Below, piece after piece: positions 1 to 8,076 of a DNA stretch of 64,000 nt. Source of the stretch: Streptomyces flavochromogenes. Lineage in GTDB: Bacteria; Actinomycetota; Actinomycetes; Streptomycetales; Streptomycetaceae. The notes under the pieces are model-generated. The model saw only the letters and a program-made list of their open reading frames with translations, was not told the DNA's origin and ran no database searches. A program made the position numbers and the translations under genes. Positions within the stretch are counted from its first letter, which is position 1; each line of letters begins with the position of its first letter. The stretch is from the NCBI RefSeq assembly GCF_000717595.1, contig NZ_JNZO01000004.1, forward strand, positions 62,001 through 126,000, given 5' to 3'.

Positions 1-5
1 GACGT

Positions 6-515
6 ATGGCCGCCTCGTCGATCTCAGCCCCGACACCGGGAACCGCCTCCCTCTCCACGGAGCGGCTGCTGCTGCGCCCCGTACGCGCCGCCGACGTGCC
101 GGCGGTCACCCGGCTGTGGACGGACCCCGAGGTCAGGCGTCATCTGGGCGGGCCGGTCACCGAACAGGTCGTACGGATCCGGCAGCGGCGGGTCGCCGGG
201 GCGCCCGGCGTGTACGCGGTGGTACGGACGGTCGACGAGGTCCTGCTCGGCCTCGTCACGGTGGAACCCGCGGCACGGGAAGGGGAGACGGAGGTCTCGT
301 ACCAGTTCCTGCCCGAGCACTGGGGGCACGGCTACGCGCGCGAGGCCGTCGCCGCCGTCGTCGAGGCGACGCTCCGCGACACCCCCAGCGTGGTCGCGCT
401 GACGCAGGAGGCGAACCACCGCTCCCGGCGGCTCCTGGAGGCCGTCGGCATGACCCACGTCTCCTCGTTCGTCGAGTACGACGCCCACCAGGTCCTCTAC
501 CGCCGCAGCCGCTGA
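6..515 (+). CDS. GNAT-family N-acetyltransferase (RimJ/RimL type)
   Basis: A 169-residue protein of single-domain GNAT length. The acetyl-CoA binding motif A is seen at about residues 105-118 (HWGHGYAREAV), followed by the helix around NHRSRRLLEAVGM (137-149), as in RimJ/RimL-like enzymes that acetylate N-terminal or small-molecule amines. The acceptor cannot be told from sequence. The start is the ATG at position 6. The Shine-Dalgarno region lies at or beyond the window edge, so a start further upstream cannot be excluded. It converges on the YdeI-like gene with about 33 bases between the stops. Cytosolic; family call is firm, substrate unknown. Confidence 0.85.
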   Translation: MAASSISAPTPGTASLSTERLLLRPVRAADVPAVTRLWTDPEVRRHLGGPVTEQVVRIRQRRVAGAPGVYAVVRTVDEVLLGLVTVEPAAREGETEVSYQFLPEHWGHGYAREAVAAVVEATLRDTPSVVALTQEANHRSRRLLEAVGMTHVSSFVEYDAHQVLYRRSR

Positions 516-548
516 TCGCACCGACCCCGGGCGCTCACCGGGCGCGTG

Positions 549-1127
549 TCACCGGACCTTCTCGCCCGCGGCCAGCTTCGCCACCATGCGTTCGAGACGC
601 TGCGCCCGCCCCTTCTCGGTGCGGGCATGCCACAGCCGCATGATCACCAGGTACTGATCGGTCTTGCCGAGCCCCTCGTAGAAGGCCCGCGCCCCCTCGT
701 CGGCCGCGAGTGCCGCCGCGAGGTCGTCCGGTACGGTCGCCTCCGCCTGCGACGGGTACGCGGACTCCCACCGGCCGTCGGCCTGCGCGGCCCGCACCTC
801 GGCGAGGCCCGGCTCACGCATCCGGCCCGCCGAGGTGAGCACCGCGACCTTGCGGACGTTCACCCGCGACCAGAGGCTCCGGGACCGCCGCGGCGTGTAC
901 TTCTGGAAGTAGTAGGAGCCGTCGCCGCCCTTGCGCTGTCCGTCGATCCAGCCGAAGCACAGCATGCAGTCGAGGATCTCCGGATTCGTCAGCGACTCGC
1001 CCCCCTTGCCCTTCTTGGCGATCCTCAGCCAGACCCCGGGCCGGTCGGCATGGTGGCTCTCCAGCCACGCCTCCAGCTCCTCGGTCCGCGTGACGGTCAT
1101 CAGCTCGAGTCCCTCGTACTGCTCCAC
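549..1127 (-). CDS. YdeI/OmpD-associated family protein
   Basis: A 192-residue protein with the family signature CFGWIDGQRK (about 57-66) and the YTPRRSRSLWSRVN block (77-90). The E. coli relative YdeI is linked to peptide and bacteriocin resistance, but the biochemical role is not established, so no function is asserted. I chose the GTG at 1127 rather than the ATG at 1100 because AGGGGGA sits 8 bases upstream of the GTG and the extra residues (VEQYEGLEL) are compatible with the family's N-terminus. Cytosolic. It stands alone, convergent with the preceding acetyltransferase and divergent from the sugar kinase. Confidence 0.8.
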   Translation of the reverse strand: MEQYEGLELMTVTRTEELEAWLESHHADRPGVWLRIAKKGKGGESLTNPEILDCMLCFGWIDGQRKGGDGSYYFQKYTPRRSRSLWSRVNVRKVAVLTSAGRMREPGLAEVRAAQADGRWESAYPSQAEATVPDDLAAALAADEGARAFYEGLGKTDQYLVIMRLWHARTEKGRAQRLERMVAKLAAGEKVR

Positions 1128-1308
1128 CGGAGCGGTCCCCCTGTCGTCGCCTTGCCCTCGCGGCCTTCGCCGTCGGTCGTCGTCGTTCCGTGTCGACCGC
1201 CGCTCCCGGACGTCGTACGGGAGCGCTCGTGACCACGATATTGCTCCGCGCCGGGGCTCGCCCGGGCCCCCGCCCCGGCGCGGCACGGAGCCACGTACCA
1301 TCTGACCC

Positions 1309-2247
1309 ATGTCCTTCCTGGTGATCGGCGAGTGCGTCGCCGACATCGTCCGCGCCCCGGCCGGCTCCGACGCCGCCGACCGCGTCCACCCGGGTGGCAG
1401 CCCCGCCAACGTCGCCTACGGCCTGGGGCGGCTCGGCAGGGACGTCACCCTGCTCACCCAGCTCGCCGACGACCCCGCCGGCCGGCTCATCGAGGCCCAT
1501 CTCACGGGCGGCGGCGTACGGGTGGAGGTCGGGGACGTGCCCGAACGCACCCCGTCGGCGGCCGTCGGCCTCGACGCGCGCGGGCAGGCCTCGTACAGCT
1601 TCGACATCGCCTGGACGCTGAAGGGCGGGGCGCCGGCCGACCTGGCGCCCCGCCATGTGCACATCGGCTCGATCGCCGCCGTCACCGCGCCGGGCGCGGC
1701 CGCCGTCCTCGCCGAGACGGAGCGGCTGCGGGAGCGTGCCACCGTCAGTTACGACCCCAACGTGCGGCCCGCGCTGATGGGGGAGCACGCGTCGGCCGTG
1801 ACCCGCGTCGAGCGCTGCGTCGCCCTCAGCGACCTGGTCAAGGCGAGCGACGAGGACCTGGCCTGGTTGTACCCGGGGGAGGATCCGCGCGCGGTCGCCG
1901 CCCGTTGGCTCGGCCTCGGCCCGGCCGTCGTCCTCGTCACGCTGGGAGCGGCCGGATCGTTCGCCGTCACCCGCCACCGCACGGTCGCCGCCGAGGCGCC
2001 GCCGGTCACCGTCGTCGACACCGTCGGCGCGGGCGACTCCTTCATGTCCGCCGTCCTCGACACCCTCGCCGGGTGGGAGCGGGACGCCCTGGGCACCCTC
2101 GACGCCGAGTCCCTCGCGAGGCTTCTGGAGAGGGCGGGCGCGGCGGCGGCCGTCACCGTCTCCCGGGCCGGCGCCCAGCCGCCCGACCGGGCCGAACTGG
2201 ACGCCGCCCGCCAGACGTTCGCCCTCAGATCCGTGCGTGCGTGGTGA
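1309..2247 (+). CDS. PfkB-family carbohydrate kinase (fructokinase-like)
   Basis: A 312-residue ribokinase/PfkB-family kinase. Both PfkB signatures are visible: the substrate-side GGSPANVAYGLGRLG (29-43) and the ATP-side DTVGAGDSF (237-245), whose Asp243 is the expected catalytic base. DPNVRP (149-154) is typical of the fructokinase/2-keto-3-deoxygluconate kinase branch. It would phosphorylate a sugar in the cytosol; fructose is the likeliest guess but is not proven. No sugar transporter or hydrolase is adjacent. Its last 23 bases overlap the 3' end of the oppositely oriented AAA+ gene, so the two transcripts must read into each other. Confidence 0.88.
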   Translation: MSFLVIGECVADIVRAPAGSDAADRVHPGGSPANVAYGLGRLGRDVTLLTQLADDPAGRLIEAHLTGGGVRVEVGDVPERTPSAAVGLDARGQASYSFDIAWTLKGGAPADLAPRHVHIGSIAAVTAPGAAAVLAETERLRERATVSYDPNVRPALMGEHASAVTRVERCVALSDLVKASDEDLAWLYPGEDPRAVAARWLGLGPAVVLVTLGAAGSFAVTRHRTVAAEAPPVTVVDTVGAGDSFMSAVLDTLAGWERDALGTLDAESLARLLERAGAAAAVTVSRAGAQPPDRAELDAARQTFALRSVRAW

Positions 2248-3514
2248 TGTCCGAGGCGAACTGCTCGACCATCTCCGGGGTGACCGTCGGCCGGCACTCG
2301 CCGATGGCCGCCAGATAGTCCGCGGTGCCGGCACCGGGCGCCGAACCCTCGCCGCCCCGCCCGCCGACGGCGAGCAGATCCCGCTCGAAGGATGCCTGGG
2401 CGGCGACCCTGGCCGCGTGCTCGATGTCGGCCGGGGTGAACAGGTCGCTCGCCAGCACCAGTTCGTCGATGTCGACGTCCGTCCTGCCGTCGGTGTAGCG
2501 GGCCCAGATCGCCGCCCGCGCGGCCTTGTCCGGCGTACCGATCGGGATGAGGTAGTCGAAGCGGCCGGGCCGCAGGAACGCCGGGTCCAGTGAGCGGATC
2601 GAGTTGGTGGCGCAGACGAGCAGCCGCTCGTCCCGCTCCCTGAACCCCGGTATCAGCTTGAGGAGTTCGTTCGTCACCCCGTGCATGCCACCGGGCTGCG
2701 CGGGCTCTGTGCGAACGGGTGCGATCTCCTCGACCTCGTCGATGAAGACGAGTACCCGCTCCAGCTCGGCGATCCGCGCGAACGCGGACCGCAGGGCGGT
2801 GGCGAGGTTCCCCTCGTCGGCGAGGCGGGACGGCAGGATCTCCACGAACGGCCAGCCGAGCCGGGAGGCGATCCCCCGCGCGAACGTCGTCTTGCCGGTG
2901 CCCGGCGGACCGAACAGGCAGACCGCGCGCGGCGGCCGCACCCCGTGCCGGCCGGCCCGCTCCGGCTCGGCGAGCGGCAGCACCACCCGGCGCTCGATCA
3001 GATCCTTCTCCCGCTCCATGCCGGCGACCTTGGCCCACAGGTCGCCGGGCAGGAGCCGGCCGCCCAGATCGTCGAGGAGCCCGGCGGCAGGACCGTGCAG
3101 CGGCTCCACCTTCTCGAAGTACGCGACGGCCGGCTGACGTGTGTACCCGGCGTTGAGGAGACCCTCGCCGAGGAGTTCCTCCTCCGGCAGGACGTACGCG
3201 ATCCGCCCGACCCTGGCCGCGACCAGCCGGCGCTCCAGCTCCACGAGGAGCGCGCTGGCGAGGCCGCGGCCGCGCCAGGCCGAGGAGATCGCGATCCGCA
3301 TGACCCACGCCCGCTCGCCTGAGACGGAGGCGAGCGCGGCGCCGATGGGCACCCCCTGGTGGACGGCCACCACGGCGGGCTGTCGGGTGGTCAGGGCGCT
3401 GATGCACTCGGCCAGCGAGAACACGGACTCCTGACCGAGCTCCGCGGTCGTGTCGATCAGATGGACGACGGCGGCGAGATCGCTCTCGCGGTAGTCGTGG
3501 ATGTGCCAGTTCAC
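2225..3514 (-). CDS. GNAT acetyltransferase fused to a classic-clade AAA+ ATPase
   Basis: A 429-residue two-domain protein. Residues 1-135 form a GNAT domain with acetyl-CoA motif A (RIAISSAWRGRGLASAL, about 73-89). Residues 165-400 form an AAA+ module of the Cdc48/FtsH/spastin type: Walker A GPPGTGKT (202-209), Walker B VLVFIDE (254-260), sensor Asn304 (ATNS) and the second region of homology LDPAFLRPGRFD with candidate Arg fingers. No protease or transmembrane segment is seen, so it is a cytosolic remodelling ATPase carrying an acetyltransferase. The start is taken as GTG 3514 (GAGGGG about 11 bases upstream, beginning right at the GNAT domain). An upstream in-frame start at 3595 would add an Arg-rich, non-conserved stretch. 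Targets are unknown. Confidence 0.82.
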   Translation of the reverse strand: MNWHIHDYRESDLAAVVHLIDTTAELGQESVFSLAECISALTTRQPAVVAVHQGVPIGAALASVSGERAWVMRIAISSAWRGRGLASALLVELERRLVAARVGRIAYVLPEEELLGEGLLNAGYTRQPAVAYFEKVEPLHGPAAGLLDDLGGRLLPGDLWAKVAGMEREKDLIERRVVLPLAEPERAGRHGVRPPRAVCLFGPPGTGKTTFARGIASRLGWPFVEILPSRLADEGNLATALRSAFARIAELERVLVFIDEVEEIAPVRTEPAQPGGMHGVTNELLKLIPGFRERDERLLVCATNSIRSLDPAFLRPGRFDYLIPIGTPDKAARAAIWARYTDGRTDVDIDELVLASDLFTPADIEHAARVAAQASFERDLLAVGGRGGEGSAPGAGTADYLAAIGECRPTVTPEMVEQFASDITTHARI

Positions 3515-3694
3515 CGGTGGTACCGCCCCTCGTTGGTGCCGTTGCGGCGAGGCTAGGCGGGGCCTCCGGTCCCGGTCGTGCGCCATCCTGCACAAGGCGG
3601 CGCGGGCGAACGCGCCGTGACGGCTCTATGCGGCACTGCGGCGCGCGCCGATCTGACCGGGGCGGATCGAGGGAAGGTCTTCCGGCATGCGGAA

Positions 3695-3721
3695 GGCCCC
3701 CGGAGGAATCCTCCGGGGGCC
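3695..3721 (-). terminator. Perfect inverted repeat, terminator of the DUF805 gene
   Basis: Two 13-base arms (GGCCCCCGGAGGA and its complement) are separated by one base, about 70 bases beyond the stop of the DUF805 gene. An outer GCATGC pair flanks the arms. The structure could terminate transcription in either direction between the DUF805 gene and the AAA+ gene. No U-tract, as is usual for Streptomyces. Confidence 0.7.
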
Positions 3722-3791
3722 GCATGCGCGTACGAGGCCTTCAGCGGGCCGGGACCTTCGGCAGGTCGGGACCCGTCGAGGGCCGGAATCG

Positions 3792-4145
3792 TCAGTAGGC
3801 CGGGGCCAGCTTCGGGTTCGGGCCGTGCGCGTTCTCGTGCTGGTCGCCCTCGGTGGCCGCGAAGACGATGAGGACGATGAAGCCGACGAGCGGCACCAGG
3901 CCGATGAGGATCCACCAGCCCGAGCGGCCGGTGTCGTGGAGACGGCGGACGGTCACGCCGAGGGACGGCAGGAAGACGGCCAGCGAGTACAGCGTGCTCA
4001 GGAGCGAGAAGTCGAGCATCACGCCGATGATGGCGAGCACGATCGCGATGATGATGTTGAACAGCTCGAACATCCAGAATTCCTGGCGGCGTGCCCGGCC
4101 GTTGAAGACCGCGTACTTCTTGATGACGTCGAGGTACCAGTTCAC
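3792..4145 (-). CDS. DUF805 small integral membrane protein
   Basis: A 117-residue DUF805 protein. It shows the family N-terminus (YAVFNGRARRQEFWMF, about 11-26), hydrophobic segments around 28-45, 50-60 and 78-96, and the conserved RRLHDTGRSGWW (67-78). The family is widespread in the inner membrane and has no established biochemical role. The C-terminus is polar and cytosolic or extracellular. Start is GTG 4145 with a GGGGGGA Shine-Dalgarno about 5 bases upstream. It is monocistronic: a good promoter lies at 4212-4241 and a strong terminator at 3695-3721. Confidence 0.85.
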   Translation of the reverse strand: MNWYLDVIKKYAVFNGRARRQEFWMFELFNIIIAIVLAIIGVMLDFSLLSTLYSLAVFLPSLGVTVRRLHDTGRSGWWILIGLVPLVGFIVLIVFAATEGDQHENAHGPNPKLAPAY

Positions 4146-4211
4146 TTTGTCCCCCCAAGGACTGGGTATGCGAGCGGGAGAGCCTGTCCCTGTGGAGCAA
4201 GCTTTACGCAG

Positions 4212-4241
4212 AACTTAGGTGGCTGAAACCACATGGGTCAA
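4212..4241 (-). promoter_or_regulatory. Vegetative-type promoter of the DUF805 gene
   Basis: On the minus strand, TTGACC (plus 4236-4241) and TAAGTT (plus 4212-4217) are separated by 18 bases, close to the -35/-10 consensus for the principal sigma factor. The spacer contains the inverted repeat GTGG-N6-CCAC (4219-4232), a possible operator. The implied transcription start is near 4205, some 60 bases before the GTG start. Confidence 0.55.
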
Positions 4242-4281
4242 TTCGTTACCGTGCAGTGGCCGTTCCGGGGCGGAAAGCAGT

Positions 4282-4319
4282 GAACGGCGGCGCCTCCGGG
4301 GGTGGAGGGGCCGCCGTTC
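4282..4319 (-). terminator. Hairpin terminator after the SPW-repeat gene
   Basis: GAACGGCGGC (from 4282) and GCCGCCGTTC (to 4319) form a 10-bp stem just past the stop of the SPW-repeat gene, with inner GCCTCC/GGAGG arms that extend the pairing. Confidence 0.65.
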
Positions 4320-4337
4320 CGGGAGAGGATCAGAACG

Positions 4338-4775
4338 TCACGTCCTTCGCTTGGTCATGAGCAGTCCGCCGGCCGTGAGGGAGAACAGGCAGACGCACGC
4401 GCCGGTGATGACGTTGCTGAGGATGGTGCCGGTGTCGGGGCTCGACCCGACCACCCACGGGGCGATGATCAGCCACGCACCCATCAGCAGGACGACGAAG
4501 TTGAGGTCCTGGGACCGCTCGGGAACCATCGACATGCACAGGCCGAGGACCGCCAGGGCGATGCCGACGACCAGGTTGCTGATGGCGAGCGCGGGCTGGG
4601 TGGCGGAGAAGTGGACCGTCCACGCGGAGATCGCGGCGTAGATACCGGCGAGGATCACGAGTTCCTCGACCGCCGCGACACCTCGGGTCTGGAGCATGCG
4701 GGCATAACGGTCCCGCATTTCCGGCGCATCGGGGTGTCCTGCGATATCACCAGGACGGTGAGAGACGTCGGCCAT
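4338..4775 (-). CDS. SPW-repeat integral membrane protein
   Basis: A 145-residue membrane protein with two copies of the SPW-repeat unit. The better one reads LMGAWLIIAPWVVG (about 97-110), with Ala in place of the Ser of the name-giving motif. The first copy, around AAISAWTVHFS (46-56), is more diverged. Four hydrophobic helices are apparent, with a polar N-terminus of about 30 residues. The molecular function of SPW proteins is unknown; they are common in actinobacteria and often occur among stress genes. A terminator hairpin follows at 4282-4319. Confidence 0.8.
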   Translation of the reverse strand: MADVSHRPGDIAGHPDAPEMRDRYARMLQTRGVAAVEELVILAGIYAAISAWTVHFSATQPALAISNLVVGIALAVLGLCMSMVPERSQDLNFVVLLMGAWLIIAPWVVGSSPDTGTILSNVITGACVCLFSLTAGGLLMTKRRT

Positions 4776-5070
4776 ACGACTCGCCTCCTTCTGGCGTCAT
4801 GCACGTCTGACCGCACTTGCGGCAAATGTTGCCGCTGCTTCATTGTGCTCTTATCTGGCCTTTATGTGTAGGTCTGCCCGGTAAGGGATGCGTACAGAAT
4901 TTGAGCTGCGGAGATGCATGGATCTGCCAACGGGTGGTCTTCGTTCAACAAAAATTCAATGCACATGCGAACCGCCTCCGGCGTGGGTATGCGAGGTGCC
5001 CGCGGGAATGCCGCCGCGTAGCCTGGAAGTGGACTCGGGGACTCCACCTCTCCATCGCCGGGAGCGAACG

Positions 5071-5439
5071 ATGACCGGCATCGTCAAGAAGAGCTTCGAC
5101 GCAGCGGACGAGACCCGCCCCTTCGAGGACGGCAAGGGCAGGCTCGACCTGGTCAGCGGTGCGCGCGGCGCAGTCGGCCGCGCCGTGTTCGAGCCGGGCT
5201 GGCAATGGTCCAAGCACGTCAAACCGATCGCCGGCACCGACAGTTGCCAGGCGTCGCACGTGGGATACATCGTCAGCGGCCACATGAAGGTCGTCATGGA
5301 CGACGGCGAGACGACCGAGTACGGCGCCGGGGACTACATGGAGGTCCAGCCCGGCCACGACGCGTGGGTTCTCGGCGACGAGGCCTGCGTCGCGCTGGAC
5401 TGGACGGGCTTCACGGACTACGCGAAGCCGTCCGGCTGA
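5071..5439 (+). CDS. Cupin-domain protein
   Basis: A 122-residue single-cupin protein. The barrel motifs are present in relaxed form: SHVGYIVSGHMKVVMDDGE (about 62-80), then GAGDYMEVQPGHDAWVLGDE (83-102), with His63 and His96 as candidate metal ligands. A conserved-looking segment KHVKPIAGTDSC precedes the first motif. The metal, substrate and pathway cannot be told. Start is ATG 5071 with GGAGCG 5 bases upstream. The 295 bases upstream are unusually AT-rich for this window and include GGGTAT at 4985-4990, a possible stress-sigma -10 box, but no matching -35 is seen. Confidence 0.8.
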   Translation: MTGIVKKSFDAADETRPFEDGKGRLDLVSGARGAVGRAVFEPGWQWSKHVKPIAGTDSCQASHVGYIVSGHMKVVMDDGETTEYGAGDYMEVQPGHDAWVLGDEACVALDWTGFTDYAKPSG

Positions 5440-5597
5440 CCGGACGAGCCGTCCGGATCGGCCCGGGCCTCCGGCCCCGACGCGTCCGAAGCGGTCGCCG
5501 CCCCACTGGAGGAGGCCGCAGCCTCCGAGTGCACCGGCCCGTCCGAGGGCCGGAGAATTCCGGACCACCCTCGGACGGGCGGCGGCACAATGCCCGT

Positions 5598-6107
5598 ATG
5601 ACGATTCAAGATCACCGCACGTCCGTGCCGTACACCGGGGACGAACGCGCCGTCCTCACGGCCATGCTCGACTTCCAGCGCGACACCCTCGCCCTGAAGT
5701 GCGAGGGGCTCACCCCGGAGCAGCTGCGCACGCGGGCGGTCGACCCCTCGGGGCTCTCCCTCCTCGGTCTGGTCCGCCATGCCGCCGAGGTCGAGCGAGG
5801 CTGGTTCCGGAACACGATCAACGGCGAGCGGAGCCGCAGCCGCTGGACACCGCCGGGCTCCACCGACTGGGCCGACTTCGACGTGGAGGAGGCCGACGTC
5901 GACGAGGCGTTCACCGTCTGGCGGGAGGAGTGTGCCCGCGCCCGCGCGATCGTGGCCGCGGCCGACTCCCTCGACGTCACCGGCACCCACGAGGAGGAGA
6001 CGTACTCCGTGCGCTACGTCCTCGCCCACATGATCGAGGAGTACGCGCGGCACAACGGCCACGCCGACCTGCTGCGCGAACGCCTCGACGGCACGACGGG
6101 GGAGTGA
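5598..6107 (+). CDS. DinB/DUF664 family protein
   Basis: A 169-residue DinB-superfamily four-helix bundle. The metal-binding His triad is recognisable: His57 in LGLVRHAAEVERGW and two His residues in EEYARHNGHADLLRERL (about 147-163). Many DinB proteins are thiol-dependent transferases using mycothiol or bacillithiol, so a mycothiol-linked detoxification or modification role is a reasonable inference in an actinomycete but unproven here. Start is ATG 5598; a clear Shine-Dalgarno is not seen. The next gene begins 4 bases after the stop, so the two are probably cotranscribed. Confidence 0.82.
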   Translation: MTIQDHRTSVPYTGDERAVLTAMLDFQRDTLALKCEGLTPEQLRTRAVDPSGLSLLGLVRHAAEVERGWFRNTINGERSRSRWTPPGSTDWADFDVEEADVDEAFTVWREECARARAIVAAADSLDVTGTHEEETYSVRYVLAHMIEEYARHNGHADLLRERLDGTTGE

Positions 6108-6111
6108 CGCC

Positions 6112-6561
6112 GTGACGTCCCTCGGAACTCCCGACGACCCCGACATCGCCGAGGCCGTCGCCGGCGAACTGGCGCTCCTCGACCCGGCCGTACGCGTCTC
6201 CCGGGCACGCGCCGCCGAACTGCTCGACCCCGAGTTCGTCGAGGTCGGCGCCTCCGGCCGGCGCTGGACGTACGAGGAGATGCTCGCCGAGCTCCCCGAG
6301 ATGTCCGGCGCGACGCAGGACGGACCGCGCTACGAGCCCACCGCCTTCTCCGGGACCCTGCTCGCCCCCGGCCTCGTCCACCTCACGTACGAGACGCACG
6401 TCGACGGCCACCGGGCCAGGCGCAGCTCCCTCTGGCGCCGCGACCCCGCCGCTCCGGCCGGAACGGGCCTGCGGATGTACTACCACCAGGGAACGCCCGT
6501 ACCCGAGGCGGACGTTCAGGCACAGGACGGACGCCCTGGACCGGCCCTGGATCAGCCGTAG
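6112..6561 (+). CDS. SnoaL/DUF4440-like (NTF2-fold) protein
   Basis: A 149-residue protein with the pattern of DUF4440 NTF2-fold proteins: an N-terminal helix pair (IAEAVAGELALLDPAVRVSR), the strand-turn LLDPEFVEVGASGRRWTYEEML (about 36-57), then a strand-rich C-terminus ending RRSSLWRRDP...GLRMYYHQGTPV. The fold is used both by small enzymes and by ligand-binding proteins; no catalytic residues can be assigned. GTG start at 6112, 4 bases after the DinB gene, so likely part of a two-gene operon. Its last 10 bases overlap the 3' end of the opposing small membrane protein gene. Confidence 0.72.
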   Translation: MTSLGTPDDPDIAEAVAGELALLDPAVRVSRARAAELLDPEFVEVGASGRRWTYEEMLAELPEMSGATQDGPRYEPTAFSGTLLAPGLVHLTYETHVDGHRARRSSLWRRDPAAPAGTGLRMYYHQGTPVPEADVQAQDGRPGPALDQP

Positions 6562-6920
6562 GCGTCGGTGACGCAGTCGACCGCGCAGCGCCAGTGCTCG
6601 AACCGGCGGCGCAGCGCGGCCGCCGCGTGCCTCCGCTCCACCCCGGCATACCCGTAACGCTCCTGCGTCGTGCGCACCACGGCCTCGACGGTGACGATGG
6701 CCGGTTCGCCCTCGCCGGCGGACCGGCGGGCCAGCGCGATCACATGGTCGGCCGCCCGCTGGAGATCGCGGGCGTACTCCCGCTGAGCCACGGAACGCGC
6801 TCGGGACGCGGCGAACGGCCGGACCGCGCGCCCCTTCCAGAGCACGCCGGCGGTGATGAGCCCCGCACCGAGCAGGAGAACGAGCGCGCCCCCCACGGCG
6901 TCATGCACCCACTGCATCAT
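6552..6920 (-). CDS. Hypothetical single-span membrane protein
   Basis: 122 residues, not recognised. One N-terminal transmembrane segment (GGALVLLLGAGLITAGVLW, about 10-28) is followed by an Arg-rich, probably cytosolic helical region of about 90 residues (AREYARDLQRAADHVIALARRSA and beyond). The signal-anchor form and basic soluble part resemble small cell-envelope accessory proteins, but nothing specific is visible. The start MMQ (6920) has no strong ribosome site. It lies downstream of the LysR gene on the same strand (45-base gap), so it may be read through from that gene. Confidence 0.6.
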   Translation of the reverse strand: MMQWVHDAVGGALVLLLGAGLITAGVLWKGRAVRPFAASRARSVAQREYARDLQRAADHVIALARRSAGEGEPAIVTVEAVVRTTQERYGYAGVERRHAAAALRRRFEHWRCAVDCVTDAYG

Positions 6921-6965
6921 GGGCCGCCTTCCCCTGGACCTGCCCGTCCCCCGGACGTTCAGAGT

Positions 6966-7940
6966 CTAGAGCGCGGGACGACGATCCCGTGGCCGTGCCC
7001 AGGCAGGTGACCAGATGTCGGCCTCCCGCACCGCCGCGGCGGGGGACCCGGGGGCCTCGGGTGAGGCGGCGAGATGGTCGCGAAGGGTGCGCAGCGAGGG
7101 GTGCGGGTTGTCCGCGGTCCACAGAAGCGAGTGCGGGTAGACCGGAGTCGGCCCGTGTACGGCGACGCGACGCAGGTCGTGCCCCTGTGGCCAGACGAGG
7201 CGGGTGCCCTCGCCGACGAACGTCGCCAGCTCGGGGGAGTCCGCGATGGTGTCGAACAGCGCCTCGGGGCCGAAGTCCGGGCCCGTCACCTCGATGGTGA
7301 GTCCGAACCGGGCGGCCAGGTCCGCGTAGTAGGCCGCCCACTCGGTCCCGCCGACGATGCCCGGGATCCAGATCCGGTGGCCGGCCAGCCGCGCGAGCGG
7401 GACGGAACGCGCGCCCGCGAGCGCGTGCCCCGGCCCCGTCAGGAGCTGCAGCGGCTCGTCCAGGACCGGCAGTGCCTCGATGCCCTCGGGAAGCCGGCGG
7501 CCGGGCATGGTCACCGCCCGGAAGGACGTGTCGATCGTGCCGGCCCCGAGGGCGGCGACGGCCGCGTCGGCGTCGAAGAGCGTCACGACGTCCAGCTCGA
7601 TCTCCGGATGCGCCAGGTGGAACCCCCGCAGCAGCCCCGCGGTCGCGAGCCGCCGGCCGATCACGTCCACGCGCAGTGCCCGCCGCCCGGGCCGCACCGA
7701 GGCCATCGCCCGCTCCTCGGCGTGCAGCAGGGCGCGCGCGTGCGGCAGGAACGCCTGTCCGTCGATCGTCACCTCCGCCCCGCGTGCGGTGCGGGCGAGC
7801 AGCCGCACGCCGAGCTCCTTCTCCAGGGCGGCGACCCGCTTGGAGACGGCCTGCTGGGTGACCGCCAGCTCGGCGGCGGCCTCCCGGAACCGGCCCGAGT
7901 CCACCACGGCCAGAAACGTACGTACGGCATCGAGATCCAC
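6966..7940 (-). CDS. LysR-family transcriptional regulator
   Basis: A 324-residue LysR regulator. The N-terminal winged helix-turn-helix is clear: LDAVRTFLAVVDSGRFREAAAELAVT (3-28) and VSKRVAALEKELGVRLLAR (32-50). The remainder matches the LysR co-inducer binding domain in length and spacing. The GTG at 7940 is the start; it begins exactly at the conserved MDLDAVRTF-type N-terminus. It is divergent from an MFS exporter across 136 bases containing a GGTTGT palindrome, the usual arrangement for a LysR protein controlling the neighbouring gene and itself. The inducer is unknown. Confidence 0.9.
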   Translation of the reverse strand: MDLDAVRTFLAVVDSGRFREAAAELAVTQQAVSKRVAALEKELGVRLLARTARGAEVTIDGQAFLPHARALLHAEERAMASVRPGRRALRVDVIGRRLATAGLLRGFHLAHPEIELDVVTLFDADAAVAALGAGTIDTSFRAVTMPGRRLPEGIEALPVLDEPLQLLTGPGHALAGARSVPLARLAGHRIWIPGIVGGTEWAAYYADLAARFGLTIEVTGPDFGPEALFDTIADSPELATFVGEGTRLVWPQGHDLRRVAVHGPTPVYPHSLLWTADNPHPSLRTLRDHLAASPEAPGSPAAAVREADIWSPAWARPRDRRPAL

Positions 7941-7958
7941 GCCGTGCAGCCTAGGCCG

Positions 7959-7973
7959 ACAACCACAGGTTGT
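7959..7973. promoter_or_regulatory. Candidate LysR operator
   Basis: A perfect inverted repeat ACAACC-ACA-GGTTGT lies in the LysR/MFS divergent region, 18 bases from the regulator start. The half-site GGTTGT recurs in direct orientation at 7990-7995 and 8043-8048, giving three copies across 90 bases towards the MFS start. Confidence 0.55.
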
Positions 7974-8076
7974 GTCGTATGCGCGCCCTGGTTGTTTGAT
8001 CTGCGCGTCCTCGGCTCGCTTTGATGGCGACCGACGGTCCGTGGTTGTGCGGCCGGCCGACGAGAGGGGTACGGGC

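Noticed and set aside
4985..4990. GGGTAT as a SigB-type promoter for the cupin gene
   Set aside because: No GNNT element at 14-16 bases upstream, so the consensus is incomplete.
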